A DNA stretch of 64,000 nucleotides from Massilia forsythiae (lineage in GTDB: Bacteria > Pseudomonadota > Gammaproteobacteria > Burkholderiales > Burkholderiaceae_D), in assembly GCF_012849555.1 (NCBI RefSeq), contig NZ_CP051685.1:1488001-1552000 (forward strand). Direction: 5' to 3'. The notes under the pieces are model-generated. The model had not been told where the DNA came from. It saw only the letters and a list, made by a program, of their open reading frames with translations, and did no database searches. A program made the position numbers and the translations under genes. Below are positions 16,875 through 26,485 of this stretch, one piece after another. Position 1 is the first letter of the stretch. Each line of letters opens with the position of its first letter.

Positions 16875-17767
16875 GCGCGTCCCGTCCGGCGTTGCGCCGT
16901 GCGCAGCCACTCGCGCAGGATGGCGCCCGGCGCGCGCTCGATGCAGGCCGCCAGCAGCGGTACATCGTTGCGTCGGCACTCGGCGTTTACCGTGCCGAAA
17001 TGCGCTTCCCGGTTGCGCAGGTAGGCCGCGCGCACGTCGCGCCCGAAGCGGAACACGCCGTCCGGCCGTTCCGGGTCGCGGTAGGCCGGCGCCGCATCGA
17101 AGCCGCCCGCCACTTCGGCCTCGGTCTGCAGGCACAGCAGGCGTACGTCGTGGCGCATGCGGCGCAGGCGAACGAGGGCTTCCGACAGCGGCGACGGCCA
17201 GTCCAGCCAGTCGCCGGCCGCGCACACCAGGCCGGACGCGTGCGTGAAGTGCAGCGCAGCGCGCAGCGCGGCGGCATCGGGCAACGCACCGCCGGCCGTG
17301 ACGCCGTCCAGGCGCGCCAGCACGCGCTGCAAATGGCGCGGTCCGCGCGCGGCCGGCAGCACCTCGGCGCGCTCGCCCTGGCAGACCACCAGGCCGAAGG
17401 CGTCGCCCTGGCGCTGCGCCAGCGCCGCCACGCAGGCCAGCAGCAGGCGCGCGCAGCCCAGCTTGGTGAGACCGTCGACGCTGCGACTCGGTTCATCCAT
17501 CGAAACGCTGGCGTCCAGCACCAGCCACGCCGCCACGTGGCTGTCGCGCTCGGCCTCGCGCACATAGTAGCGGTCGGCGCGCGCCAGCAGTTTCCAGTCG
17601 ACGCGGCGCCACTCGTCGCCGGGAACATAGGCGCGGTATTCCGAGAACTCGACGCCGGCGCCGCGCTCGCGCCCGGCGTGGATGCCGTGCCCCAGGCCGG
17701 CCAGCACGTGGCGCACCGCCAGGTCGAGCTTGCCGGTATGCGCGCCCAGCGCGGAAGCTGCCGCCAC
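16871..17767 (-). CDS. DUF58 domain protein (MoxR partner)
   Basis: A 298-residue soluble protein with the DUF58 hallmark EYRAYVPGDEWRRVDWKLLAR (residues 44-63, an overlapping Tyr/Asp/Arg-rich motif). It also has a VWA-like strand LVLDASVSM with DxSxS at 85-89, which could hold a divalent metal. DUF58 genes almost always follow a moxR gene. The proteins are thought to be substrates or adaptors of the AAA+ ATPase. Here the ATG is only three bases after the MoxR stop, and the stop overlaps the BatA-like gene. It lacks the N-terminal membrane helices seen in longer DUF58 proteins, so it should be cytoplasmic or peripheral. Confidence 0.9.
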   Translation of the reverse strand: MAAASALGAHTGKLDLAVRHVLAGLGHGIHAGRERGAGVEFSEYRAYVPGDEWRRVDWKLLARADRYYVREAERDSHVAAWLVLDASVSMDEPSRSVDGLTKLGCARLLLACVAALAQRQGDAFGLVVCQGERAEVLPAARGPRHLQRVLARLDGVTAGGALPDAAALRAALHFTHASGLVCAAGDWLDWPSPLSEALVRLRRMRHDVRLLCLQTEAEVAGGFDAAPAYRDPERPDGVFRFGRDVRAAYLRNREAHFGTVNAECRRNDVPLLAACIERAPGAILREWLRTAQRRTGRA

Positions 17768-17770
17768 CGC

Positions 17771-18772
<1,002 letters not shown>

Positions 18773-18780
18773 TGCCACTC

Positions 18781-19401
18781 CTAAGCGCCCAGCGCGTATT
18801 GGATGATGTTGATTGCAAAGCGCGTGTTGTCGACCGCCAGGAAACGCTTGTTGCGGAAGTCGTAGTCCCACTCGCAGCCGTAGTCCTTGTTCGAATACAG
18901 CACGCCGATGCGCCCTTTCACCTCGATCGCGCGCAGGTATTCGTGCACCAGGTCGTCGCCCCAGCCGTTCAGTTCCACGCCGGTGTTCGGCGGCCCGTCG
19001 AACTTGAAGAAGCTGGAATACAGGCGGTGCGTGTTGGGGATTTTCTTCATGGCGGACGCGCCGAAGATGCGCGCCATCTCGGCCTCGAAGGATTTCGCGA
19101 ACAGGCCGTCGATGTCGTGGTTGCAGTCGTCCACGAACACGAAGCCGCCGCCTTTGACGTAGCGCTCGAAGTTCTTGCGCTCCGCGGACGTGAACTGCAC
19201 CAGCCGGTGCCCGGCCAGGTAGCAGAACGGCGCTTCCAGCATCTTCGGGTCGGACAGGGCGATCACACGTTCGGTCTTATCGACGCGCAGCGTGGTGTAC
19301 TCGACCAGGGAATTGAGCACATTGCTGGGCATGCGGATGTCCACGTCCCAGTCGCCGGAGTCGTACATCAGGCGTGTGAAATAAAAGTCGTACGTGGACA
19401 T
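18781..19401 (-). CDS. DUF4159 domain protein
   Basis: A 206-residue protein made up almost entirely of a DUF4159 domain. Recognisable parts are the N-terminal YDFYFTRLMYDSGDWDVD, the central LAGHRLVQFTSAERKNFERYVKGGGFVFVDDC and the C-terminal GVLYSNKDYGCEWDYDF. The fold is predicted to be flavodoxin- or GATase-like. DUF4159 proteins commonly accompany MoxR, DUF58 and BatA genes. No signal peptide is present, although many longer homologues are exported. It lies 13 bases after the TldE stop and its stop codon forms part of the MoxR ribosome site, so translation of the two is probably linked. Biochemical function is unknown. Confidence 0.88.
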   Translation of the reverse strand: MSTYDFYFTRLMYDSGDWDVDIRMPSNVLNSLVEYTTLRVDKTERVIALSDPKMLEAPFCYLAGHRLVQFTSAERKNFERYVKGGGFVFVDDCNHDIDGLFAKSFEAEMARIFGASAMKKIPNTHRLYSSFFKFDGPPNTGVELNGWGDDLVHEYLRAIEVKGRIGVLYSNKDYGCEWDYDFRNKRFLAVDNTRFAINIIQYALGA

Positions 19402-19414
19402 CGACAGCCGGCCC

Positions 19415-20752
19415 TTACACCGCGTCCGACAGCGAGGTGAAGTTGAAATCGCGGATGCGCATCGGCGGAATCACCATCTGGAACGGCACCTCGTCGCCGC
19501 CGATGACGACCGGCTTGCCGAGCGCGTCGACGTTGTTGAGCATCGTGACCGGGCTTTCGTTGAAGCGGAAATTCTTGATCGGGTACTTGATCTTTCCGTT
19601 CTCGACATAGAAGGTGCCGTCGCGCGTGAGGCCGGTCAGCAGCAGCGATTGCGGATCCACCATGCGGATGTACCAGGTGCGGGTGACGATCACGCCCTTT
19701 TTCGTTTCCGCGACCAGCTCTTCCAGCGACTTGGTCCCGCCGGCCATGATCATGTTGCCGTGGCGCGCAGTCGGCGCCGCGCCGTTCTTCTGCGCCCAGT
19801 AGCGCGAGTAATCCAGCGCGGCGACCTTGCCGTTCCTGATGATGTCGGTGCGCCGGCGCGCCAGCATCGATTGCGCATCCCATGGGCTGACCGGCACGTC
19901 CTTGTCCCACGGGTCGGCCCAGACGTTCACCTGCGGGTCGAACAACTGCTCGCCCAGGCGATTGCCGCCGCCCTTTTTCGCCAGGAAGCTGCGGCCTTCG
20001 TCGGCCTGGCGTGCGCCGAAGGCGCCGAACATGCGCCCGACGATCTCGGACGTCGCCGCCGGCTCCAGGATCACGGTGTAGCGGCCCGGCTCGATCGCCT
20101 TCGCATCCACCGAGCGCAGCGCTTTCTCTATCGCGACGGCGGCCGCCTCGCGCGCGTCGAAGCGCTGCGCATCGACCGCCGAGCGCGTCACCCAGCCCGA
20201 GCCGCGGCCATCCTCGGTGCGCGCGGTGCAGGTGAAGCCGAGGTTCGTATAGGCGCGATGGCCGAACACGCCCTTCGAATTGGCGATGGCTTCGTAGCCG
20301 GTGACGTCGGTGAAGAAGCCGGCGGTAATCAACTTGTTCTGGCGGCCGGCCAGGATCGCGTGCGACGCCGCTTCGGCGCGGTAGTCCGGGTCGATGGCGG
20401 CGGTGGCGGCCACGTATTCCGCGCTCGCCTTGAAGTCCTGCCTGCCCGGCAGCGGCACGTATTCCGGGTTTTCCGGCGCCAGCCGCGCGATGTCCTCGGC
20501 GCGGCGCACCGCCTGCGCCAAGGACTTGTCGTCGAATTCGTTGACGGTGGCGGTGCCCTGGCGTTTGCCGAAGGCGACCGTGACACTCAAGCGTCGGTCC
20601 TCGTTCAGGCCGGCGGTGGAAACGCCGCTGCGGGCGAAGCGGATGTTGCCCTGCCGGCTGCCGGCGATGGCCACGCTGCATTCGTCGGCCTTGGAAAAGC
20701 CGAGCACGCGCTCGCAGATGCGGCGCGATTGGTCTTCATCGAGTTGCTGCAT
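19415..20752 (-). CDS. TldE/PmbA-family protein, copy 1
   Basis: A 445-residue modulator-of-gyrase family protein. It lacks the metal-binding HExxxH motif, as expected for TldE, which pairs with the catalytic TldD to make a heterodimeric protease. Typical parts are ICERVLGFSKADECSVAI at the N-terminus, NEFDDKSLAQAVRRAEDIARLAPENP, the central YTVILEPAATSEIVGRMF and the C-terminal ITGLTRDG-like strand LLTGLTRDGTFYVENGK. There is no signal peptide. It is 10 bases downstream of the TldD copy 1 gene and very similar to the copy at 22531-23868 (by eye about two-thirds identical or more). The pair therefore arose by tandem duplication. E. coli TldD/TldE trims peptides such as pro-microcin B17; the substrate here is unknown. 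Confidence 0.92.
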   Translation of the reverse strand: MQQLDEDQSRRICERVLGFSKADECSVAIAGSRQGNIRFARSGVSTAGLNEDRRLSVTVAFGKRQGTATVNEFDDKSLAQAVRRAEDIARLAPENPEYVPLPGRQDFKASAEYVAATAAIDPDYRAEAASHAILAGRQNKLITAGFFTDVTGYEAIANSKGVFGHRAYTNLGFTCTARTEDGRGSGWVTRSAVDAQRFDAREAAAVAIEKALRSVDAKAIEPGRYTVILEPAATSEIVGRMFGAFGARQADEGRSFLAKKGGGNRLGEQLFDPQVNVWADPWDKDVPVSPWDAQSMLARRRTDIIRNGKVAALDYSRYWAQKNGAAPTARHGNMIMAGGTKSLEELVAETKKGVIVTRTWYIRMVDPQSLLLTGLTRDGTFYVENGKIKYPIKNFRFNESPVTMLNNVDALGKPVVIGGDEVPFQMVIPPMRIRDFNFTSLSDAV

Positions 20753-20762
20753 GCTGCGCCCC

Positions 20763-22400
20763 CTATGCGATCTTGCGGCCGGTGTTGATGACGTTGATGC
20801 CGTTGAAGCGCGTGGTGCTCGACCCGTGCGACACCGCGCTGACCTGGCTCGGCTGGCCCTTGCCGTCGAAGAAGGAGCCGCTCATGCGCCAGTCGCGCTC
20901 GTCGCAGATCGCCGTGCAGGCGTTCCAGAAATCCTGGGTGTTCGACTGGTAGGCCACGTCTTCCAGCATCTGGCCGATCTTGCCGTCCTTGATCTCGAAG
21001 TACAGCTGGCCGCCGAACTGGAAATTGTAGCGCTGCTGGTCGATCGAATAGGAGCCGCGTCCGAGGATATAAATACCCTTCTTGACGTCCTTGACCATCT
21101 CGTCCGGCGTCAAGGGTGCCTTTCCCGCCGCCAGCGACACGTTGGGCATGCGCTGGAACTGCACGTTGCTCCAGCTGTCCGCGTACGAGCAGCCGTGCGA
21201 TTCCTTTTCGCCGATGATGTGGGCCTGGTCGCGCGTGGCCTGGTAGTTGACCAGCACGCCGTCCCTGACGATGTCCCAGCGTTTCGTGGGCACGCCCTCG
21301 TCGTCGTAGCCGACCGCACCGAGCGAACCCGGCGTGGTCTTTTCGCCGCTGAAGTTGACGATGAGCGATCCGAACTTGAACGTCTTCGATTCCCACTTGT
21401 CCAGCGTGCAGAAGCTGGTGCCGGCGTAGTTGGCCTCGTAGCCGAGCACGCGATCCAGCTCGGTCGGGTGTCCCACCGATTCGTGGATCGTCAGGAACAG
21501 GTTTTCCGGCGCCAGCACCAGGTCGTACTTGCCCGGATCGACGCTCTTCGCGCTCAGCTTGGCGCGCGCCTGGCGGCCGGCGTTCCTTGCCTCCTCGACG
21601 ATGTCGTAGCCGCCCCGGTACAGCGTGGCGACGCCGCCGGCGGCGCGCACCTTGTGCTCGGGTTTCACGTCGAACCACTCGTAGCCCATGCCCACCGGCG
21701 GCGCCAGGCCGGCGCGCGAGCGGAACTTGCCGCTGGCCTTGTCCACGGCGGTGGCGTTGATCGGCGCCCACAGGCGGTGGATGTCCTGGTCGATGTAGGA
21801 ACCGTCGGTGGAAGCAAAATACTTTTGCTGGTTGATCTGGAAGAGGTTCGCCGTCATGAAGCTGGCGCCGGCATCCAGGCCCGCCTTGTTGGCGGCGATC
21901 AGCATCTCGGCCTTGTCCTTGACCGGCACGCTGCGCCAGTCGCGCTTGAACGGGGTGGCCCAGGCCACTTCTCCCACGCCTTTCACGGGGGCCAGCACCA
22001 CCGGCTCGGTCTGCAGCCTGGCATTGGCCTTGGCGATCGCCACTGCCTGGCGCGCCGCGTTGGCGACCGCATCCGGCGTCATGGCGTTGGTGGCGGCGAA
22101 GCCGTAGGCGCCGGCGGCGATCACGCGCACGCCGACGCCGCTCGATTCGGTGTTGGTCACGCCTTGCACGTTCAGGTCGCGCGTGGTGATGTACTGGTTC
22201 AGGTAGCGGCCGATGCGCACGTCGCAGTAGGAGGCGCCGGCTTTCCTGGCGGCGTCCATGGCGGTGTCGGCCAGCGCCTTCTTGGCGCTGGTAGCCATCG
22301 GGTTGAGCAGTTCCTCGGCGGCGATGGCGTTGCCGAAGACCGGGACCAGCATGGCGCCGGCGGTGCCGGCGCCGATCTTGATGAAGGTGCGACGTTCCAT
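20763..22400 (-). CDS. TldD-family metalloprotease with Tat signal, copy 1
   Basis: A 545-residue TldD homologue. The N-terminus MERRTFIKIG then a hydrophobic stretch and an Ala-rich cleavage region near residue 30 form a twin-arginine signal. E. coli TldD has none. The zinc motif HESVGH (HExxxH) is present at about residue 308, followed by PTELDRVLGYEANYAGTSF. Cysteines in the C-terminal NACTAICDERDWR could give the third metal ligand. It is first in a TldD-TldE pair, 10 bases before its partner. If exported by Tat as a folded heterodimer, it could carry the signal-less TldE with it. Upstream lies a hairpin repeat, then the second pair. Confidence 0.92.
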   Translation of the reverse strand: MERRTFIKIGAGTAGAMLVPVFGNAIAAEELLNPMATSAKKALADTAMDAARKAGASYCDVRIGRYLNQYITTRDLNVQGVTNTESSGVGVRVIAAGAYGFAATNAMTPDAVANAARQAVAIAKANARLQTEPVVLAPVKGVGEVAWATPFKRDWRSVPVKDKAEMLIAANKAGLDAGASFMTANLFQINQQKYFASTDGSYIDQDIHRLWAPINATAVDKASGKFRSRAGLAPPVGMGYEWFDVKPEHKVRAAGGVATLYRGGYDIVEEARNAGRQARAKLSAKSVDPGKYDLVLAPENLFLTIHESVGHPTELDRVLGYEANYAGTSFCTLDKWESKTFKFGSLIVNFSGEKTTPGSLGAVGYDDEGVPTKRWDIVRDGVLVNYQATRDQAHIIGEKESHGCSYADSWSNVQFQRMPNVSLAAGKAPLTPDEMVKDVKKGIYILGRGSYSIDQQRYNFQFGGQLYFEIKDGKIGQMLEDVAYQSNTQDFWNACTAICDERDWRMSGSFFDGKGQPSQVSAVSHGSSTTRFNGINVINTGRKIA

Positions 22401-22451
22401 GGGGAGTGTCCAATAATCGGTGTTGCCTGCACGTTGGCTACGTCAGCAAAC

Positions 22452-22481
22452 CCGTCGTCCCCGCCTGCGCGGGGACGACGG
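22452..22481. repeat. GTCCCCGC/GCGGGGAC palindromic repeat inside the operon
   Basis: Arms CCGTCGTCCCCGC (22452-22464) and GCGGGGACGACGG (22469-22481) are perfect 13-base inverted repeats around a four-base loop CTGC. It lies in the 130-base gap between the two TldD/TldE pairs, the largest gap within the operon. There is no T-run, so it is more likely a REP-like element that may affect mRNA stability or partial termination than a strong terminator. Confidence 0.85.
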
Positions 22482-22530
22482 CTTTAGGGTACGCAACCAA
22501 GCTCTGAGCCGACATTTTTCAAGCGTCTTT

Positions 22531-23868
22531 TCACACCGCATCCGACAACGACGTGAAGTTGAAATCGCGTACCTTCATCGGCGGAATCGCCATCTGGTAC
22601 GCCACCTCGTCGCCGCCGATGATCACCGGCTTGCCGATTTCCTCGATGTTGTTGAGCATCGTGACCGGGCTTTCGTTGAAGCGGAAATTCTTGATCGGGT
22701 ACTTGATCTTGCCGTTCTCGATATAGAAGGTGCCGTCGCGCGTGAGGCCGGTCAGCAGCACCGATTGCGGGTCCACCAGGCGGATGTACCAGGTGCGCGT
22801 GACCAGGATGCCCTTCTTGGTGTTGGCGATCAGCTCGGCGGTCGACTTGTTCGTGCCGGCCATGATCAGGTTGCCCGGCGTGGCGGTCGGCTTCACGCCC
22901 TTCTTCTTGGCCCAATACTGCGAGTAATCCAGCGCGTTGACCTTGCCGTCCTTGATGATGTCCACGCGCTCGCGCGCGATCAGGGACTGGGCGTCCCACG
23001 GCAGCACCGGCACGTCCGGGTTCCACGGGTCGGTCCAGATGTTCACCTGCTGGTCGAACAGTTTATCGCCCAGGCGCGAGGCGCCGCCCTTCTTCGACAG
23101 GAAGCTGCGGCCCTCGTCGGTCTGGCGCGCATCGAAGCCGGACATCATGAAGCCGATCAGTTCGGAGGTCGCCGCCGGCTCCAGGATCACGGTGTAGCGG
23201 CCCGGCTCGATCGCTTTCGCATCCACGGAACGCAGCGCCTTTTCGATGGCCACGTCGGCCGCCTCGCGCGCGTCGAAGCGGCTGGCGTCCAGCGCCGAGC
23301 GCTTGACCCAGCCCGAACCGCGCCCGTCCTCGGTGCGCACGGTGCAGGTGAAATCGAGGCCGGTCTGCTGCTGGTGGCCGAACACGCCGTTCGAGTTGGC
23401 CACGGTGCTGAACGCCGTGCTGTCGGTGAAGAAGCCGGCGGCCACCAGCTTGTTCTTGCGGCAGGCCTCGATCGCGTAGGCCGCCGCTTGCGCGCGGAAT
23501 TCCGGATCGATGGCGGCGGTTTTCGCGCTGAAGGTGGCCGATTCCTTGTAGGCTTGCTTGGCCACGGCCGGCATGAATTCCGGGTTTTCCGGCGCCAGGC
23601 GCGCCAGGTCCTCGGCGCGGCGCACCACTTTTTCCAGCGACTTGTCGTCGTACTCGTTGATGCTGGCGGTGCCCTGGCGCTTGCCGAAGGCCACCTGCAC
23701 GGTCACGGCGGTGTTCTCGGCCAGGCCGGCGGTGGAAACGGCGTTGCGGGCGAAGCGGATGTTGCCTTCCCGGCTGCCGCCGACGCTGACGATGCACTCG
23801 TCGGCTTTGCTCAAGGCGAGGACGCGCTCGCAGATGCGCTTGGTCTGTTCCTGGTTCAGGATGGTCAT
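22531..23868 (-). CDS. TldE/PmbA-family protein, copy 2
   Basis: A 445-residue paralogue of the TldE at 19415-20752, of identical length and colinear throughout. It has the same landmarks: KRICERVLALSKADECIVSV, YDDKSLEKVVRRAEDLARLAPENP, EPAATSELIGFMMSGF and LLTGLTRDGTFYIENGKIKYP. There is no HExxxH and no signal peptide, as expected for the non-metal partner of a TldD/TldE heterodimer. It lies 15 bases after the TldD copy 2 stop. Identical length and conserved gene order with copy 1 show that the two-gene unit was duplicated as a block. The copies have since diverged by many substitutions, suggesting different substrates or partners. Confidence 0.92.
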   Translation of the reverse strand: MTILNQEQTKRICERVLALSKADECIVSVGGSREGNIRFARNAVSTAGLAENTAVTVQVAFGKRQGTASINEYDDKSLEKVVRRAEDLARLAPENPEFMPAVAKQAYKESATFSAKTAAIDPEFRAQAAAYAIEACRKNKLVAAGFFTDSTAFSTVANSNGVFGHQQQTGLDFTCTVRTEDGRGSGWVKRSALDASRFDAREAADVAIEKALRSVDAKAIEPGRYTVILEPAATSELIGFMMSGFDARQTDEGRSFLSKKGGASRLGDKLFDQQVNIWTDPWNPDVPVLPWDAQSLIARERVDIIKDGKVNALDYSQYWAKKKGVKPTATPGNLIMAGTNKSTAELIANTKKGILVTRTWYIRLVDPQSVLLTGLTRDGTFYIENGKIKYPIKNFRFNESPVTMLNNIEEIGKPVIIGGDEVAYQMAIPPMKVRDFNFTSLSDAV

Positions 23869-23883
23869 GTCGTGGTTCCTGCC

Positions 23884-25521
23884 TTAGCCGATCTTGCGGG
23901 CGGTGTTGATGACGTTGATGCCGTTGAAGCGCGCGGTGGAAGAACCGTGCGAGACGATGCTGATCTGCGGCGGCTGTCCCTTGCCGTCGAAGAAGGAGCC
24001 GCCCATGCGCCAGTCGCGCTCGTCGCAGATCGCCGTGCAGGCGTTCCAGAAATCCTGGGTGTTCGACTGGTAGGCGACGTCTTCCAGCATTTGCCCGATC
24101 TTGCCGTTGTTGATCTCGTAGAACAGCTGGCCGCCGAATTGGAAATTGTAGCGCTGCTGGTCGATCGAGAACGAGCCGTCGCCGACGATGTAGATACCCT
24201 TCTTGATGTCCTTGACCATCTCGTCCGGGCTGAGCGCCTTCTTGCCGGCCTGGAGCGACACGTTGGGCATGCGCTGGAACTGCACGTTGCTCCAGCTGTC
24301 TGCGTACGAGCAGCCGTGCGATTCCTTTTCGCCGATGATGTGGGCCTGGTCGCGCGTGGCCTGGTAGTTGACCAGGATGCCGTCCTTGATGATGTCCCAG
24401 CGCTTGCACTTGACGCCTTCGTCGTCGTAGCCGACGTTGCCGAGCGAGCCGGGCGTGGTCTTGTCGGCGACGATGTTCACCAGGGGCGAGCCGTACTTGA
24501 AATTCTTGCTCTGCCATTTGTCGAGCGTGGCGAAGCTGGTGCCGGCGTAGTTGGCTTCGTAGCCGAGCACGCGATCCAGTTCGGTCGGGTGGCCCACCGA
24601 CTCGTGGATGGTCAGGAACAGGTGCTCGGGCGAGAGCATCAGGTCGTACTTGCCCGGCGCGACCGACTTCGCGGTCAGCTTGCGTTTGGCGTCGCGCCCG
24701 GCGGCGCGTGCATCCTCGACGATGTCGTAGGACTTGGTGTACAGCGTGGCGACGCCGCCGGCGGCCTTGATCTTGTCCTGGGCGCGCGCGTCCAGGTATT
24801 CGTAGCCCATGCCCACCGGCGTCGACAGGCCGCTGCGCGAACGGAACTTGCCGCTGGCCTTGTCGACCGCGGTGGCCGACAGCGGCGCCCACAGGCGCTG
24901 CAAGTCCTGGTCGATGTAGGAACCGTCGGTGGAGGCGAAGTACTTTTGCTGGTTCACCTGGAACAGCATCGACTGCATGAAGTTGGCGCCGGCGTCCATG
25001 CCGGCCTTGTTGGCGGCGATCAGCAGCTCGGCCTTGTCCTTGATCGGCACCGCGCGCCAGTCCTTGACCACTGGCGTGGCCCAGGCCACCTCGCCCGCGC
25101 CTTTCACGGGCGCCAGCTGCACCGGTTCCGACTGCAGCCGGGCGTTGGCCTTGGCGATCGCCACCGCCTGGCGCGCCGCGCCGGCGATGCCGTCCGCACT
25201 CATGTCGCTGGTGGCGGCGAAGCCGTAGGCGCCGTTGCAGATCACGCGCACGCCGACGCCGGCCGATTCGGTATTCGTCACGTTCTCGACGTTGAGGTCG
25301 CGCGTGATGATGTACTGGTTGAGGTAGCGGCCGATGCGCACGTCGCAGTACGAGGCGCCGGCCTTGGTGGCGGCGTTCATGGCGACGTCGGCCAGTGCCT
25401 TCTTCGCAGTCACCGCCATCGGGGCGAGCAGTTCTTCGGCGGCGATCGCGCGCCCGAACACGGGAACCAGCAGCGACCCGAAGGCCAGGCTGCCGACGTT
25501 GAGGAAGGTACGGCGTTCCAT
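23884..25521 (-). CDS. TldD-family metalloprotease with Tat signal, copy 2
   Basis: A 545-residue paralogue of the TldD at 20763-22400 and the first gene of the whole operon. It begins MERRTFLNVG, followed by a hydrophobic run and GRAIAAEELL, again a twin-arginine leader. The zinc motif HESVGH with PTELDRVLGYEANYAGTSF is intact, as is the C-terminal NACTAICDERDWRM. Retention of both the signal and the metal motif in both copies argues that the two remain active and exported. Differences from copy 1 are scattered, for example SFATLDKW against SFCTLDKW. The promoter should lie in the 394-base gap upstream. Confidence 0.92.
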   Translation of the reverse strand: MERRTFLNVGSLAFGSLLVPVFGRAIAAEELLAPMAVTAKKALADVAMNAATKAGASYCDVRIGRYLNQYIITRDLNVENVTNTESAGVGVRVICNGAYGFAATSDMSADGIAGAARQAVAIAKANARLQSEPVQLAPVKGAGEVAWATPVVKDWRAVPIKDKAELLIAANKAGMDAGANFMQSMLFQVNQQKYFASTDGSYIDQDLQRLWAPLSATAVDKASGKFRSRSGLSTPVGMGYEYLDARAQDKIKAAGGVATLYTKSYDIVEDARAAGRDAKRKLTAKSVAPGKYDLMLSPEHLFLTIHESVGHPTELDRVLGYEANYAGTSFATLDKWQSKNFKYGSPLVNIVADKTTPGSLGNVGYDDEGVKCKRWDIIKDGILVNYQATRDQAHIIGEKESHGCSYADSWSNVQFQRMPNVSLQAGKKALSPDEMVKDIKKGIYIVGDGSFSIDQQRYNFQFGGQLFYEINNGKIGQMLEDVAYQSNTQDFWNACTAICDERDWRMGGSFFDGKGQPPQISIVSHGSSTARFNGINVINTARKIG

Positions 25522-25915
25522 GCTATCTCCTGAACAACATCACATCATCGGACGTTGGCGCGCCGGCCCGCATGGCTGCGGCGCCGGCGCGCCCGTTTGG
25601 ACTGCGGCCCGGCGCCTCGGCCTGTCATTTTTTACTGCGGCGCACCGTCGAGCGATAACAACTGCACAAGAAAACGGTTGAACAGTAACAGCAAGTTGAA
25701 GTTTTGGATAGGCAATTTTTATGCTGTATGCAACAGCGGCGCCGGGTGGCGCGCACGGCGCACCGTGCTGATGCGGCTGCCCCATCGCAGTGCTGGATGC
25801 ACCAGGTAAACGGTGAGAATGTGGGGTTTGCCGGCGGTACCGGGGTGCCATGCGGTGGCGGGCGAGCGGGCTTGCGGATGGCGGACGCCGCCAATATCCG
25901 AAGCCTGGAAGAAGC
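25522..25915. other. Intergenic region upstream of the TldD/MoxR operon
   Basis: This 394-base gap contains only short open frames without ribosome sites or family features, so I see no gene. The part 25640-25735 is clearly richer in A and T than its surroundings and is the likely place for the operon promoter reading leftward, but no convincing -35/-10 pair could be fixed. The FlgO-like gene on the same strand ends at its right border. Confidence 0.6.
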
Positions 25916-26485
25916 TCAGCGAAGCTGGGCCTGGCCGGCCGGCTGCATCATCGCGCGCACCGTGGCGTCTTTTTGCAGCACGAAGTCATGGCCCGCCAAC
26001 ACGAAGTTGGTGGTTGGCTGGATGACCTTGACGTTGACGAACACGGCATCGGGCGTCTCGGCGTAGGAACCGACGACCACGGCCTGTGCGTCGTGGGTGT
26101 GCGCTACCTCGCCGATCTCGCGCGTGAGCATCAATTCGCCCTGGTTGCGTTTCAGGTACACGCTGTTGCGCAGCTTCATTTCAAGCATTTTCAGCCCGCC
26201 TTGCGCGAGCCGGGTCGAGACTTGCTCCGACACCAGCCGCCCGAGCGTCGAGGTCTGCTCGAGCGCATCGATGTTGACGATGGTCGCCATGATCAGCGGC
26301 TTGTCGGCGGACAGCTTGCCTTTCAATTGCGCCAGCAAGGCATCGGCCGCGCCGTAGTTGGCATCGACGACCAGATTGGCTGGCTGCACCGGAGCGTAGT
26401 CGCCATCGGCCGGCCTCTCGTAGGCGCAGGCCGCCAGCATCGCGGGGACGAGCAACACGGCAAGCGCTTTCTTGACACAGTTCAT
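25916..26485 (-). CDS. FlgO-family lipoprotein
   Basis: A 189-residue predicted outer-membrane lipoprotein. The signal peptide ends with the lipobox MLAAC, with the lipidated Cys at residue 20. The body matches the FlgO domain: VDANYGAADALLAQL, MATIVNIDALEQTSTLGRLVSEQVSTRLAQGG, and the C-terminal QAVVVGSYAETPDAVFVNVKVI. In Vibrio, FlgO supports motility and flagellar anchoring. Homologues also occur with no flagellar context, and no flagellar gene is seen here, so the role is open. The ATG overlaps the stop of the upstream lipoprotein (ATGA), which makes the pair a likely two-gene operon. Confidence 0.85.
   Translation of the reverse strand: MNCVKKALAVLLVPAMLAACAYERPADGDYAPVQPANLVVDANYGAADALLAQLKGKLSADKPLIMATIVNIDALEQTSTLGRLVSEQVSTRLAQGGLKMLEMKLRNSVYLKRNQGELMLTREIGEVAHTHDAQAVVVGSYAETPDAVFVNVKVIQPTTNFVLAGHDFVLQKDATVRAMMQPAGQAQLR

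Noticed and set aside
18773-18871. Longer start for the MoxR gene
   Set aside because: It would overlap the DUF4159 coding region by nearly 100 bases. The GTG at 18772 has a well-placed AGGAG.
25555-25809. Possible small gene (84 codons) in the gap before the TldD/MoxR operon
   Set aside because: No ribosome site, no family resemblance and Arg/Cys-rich translation; several overlapping short frames occur in the same place.
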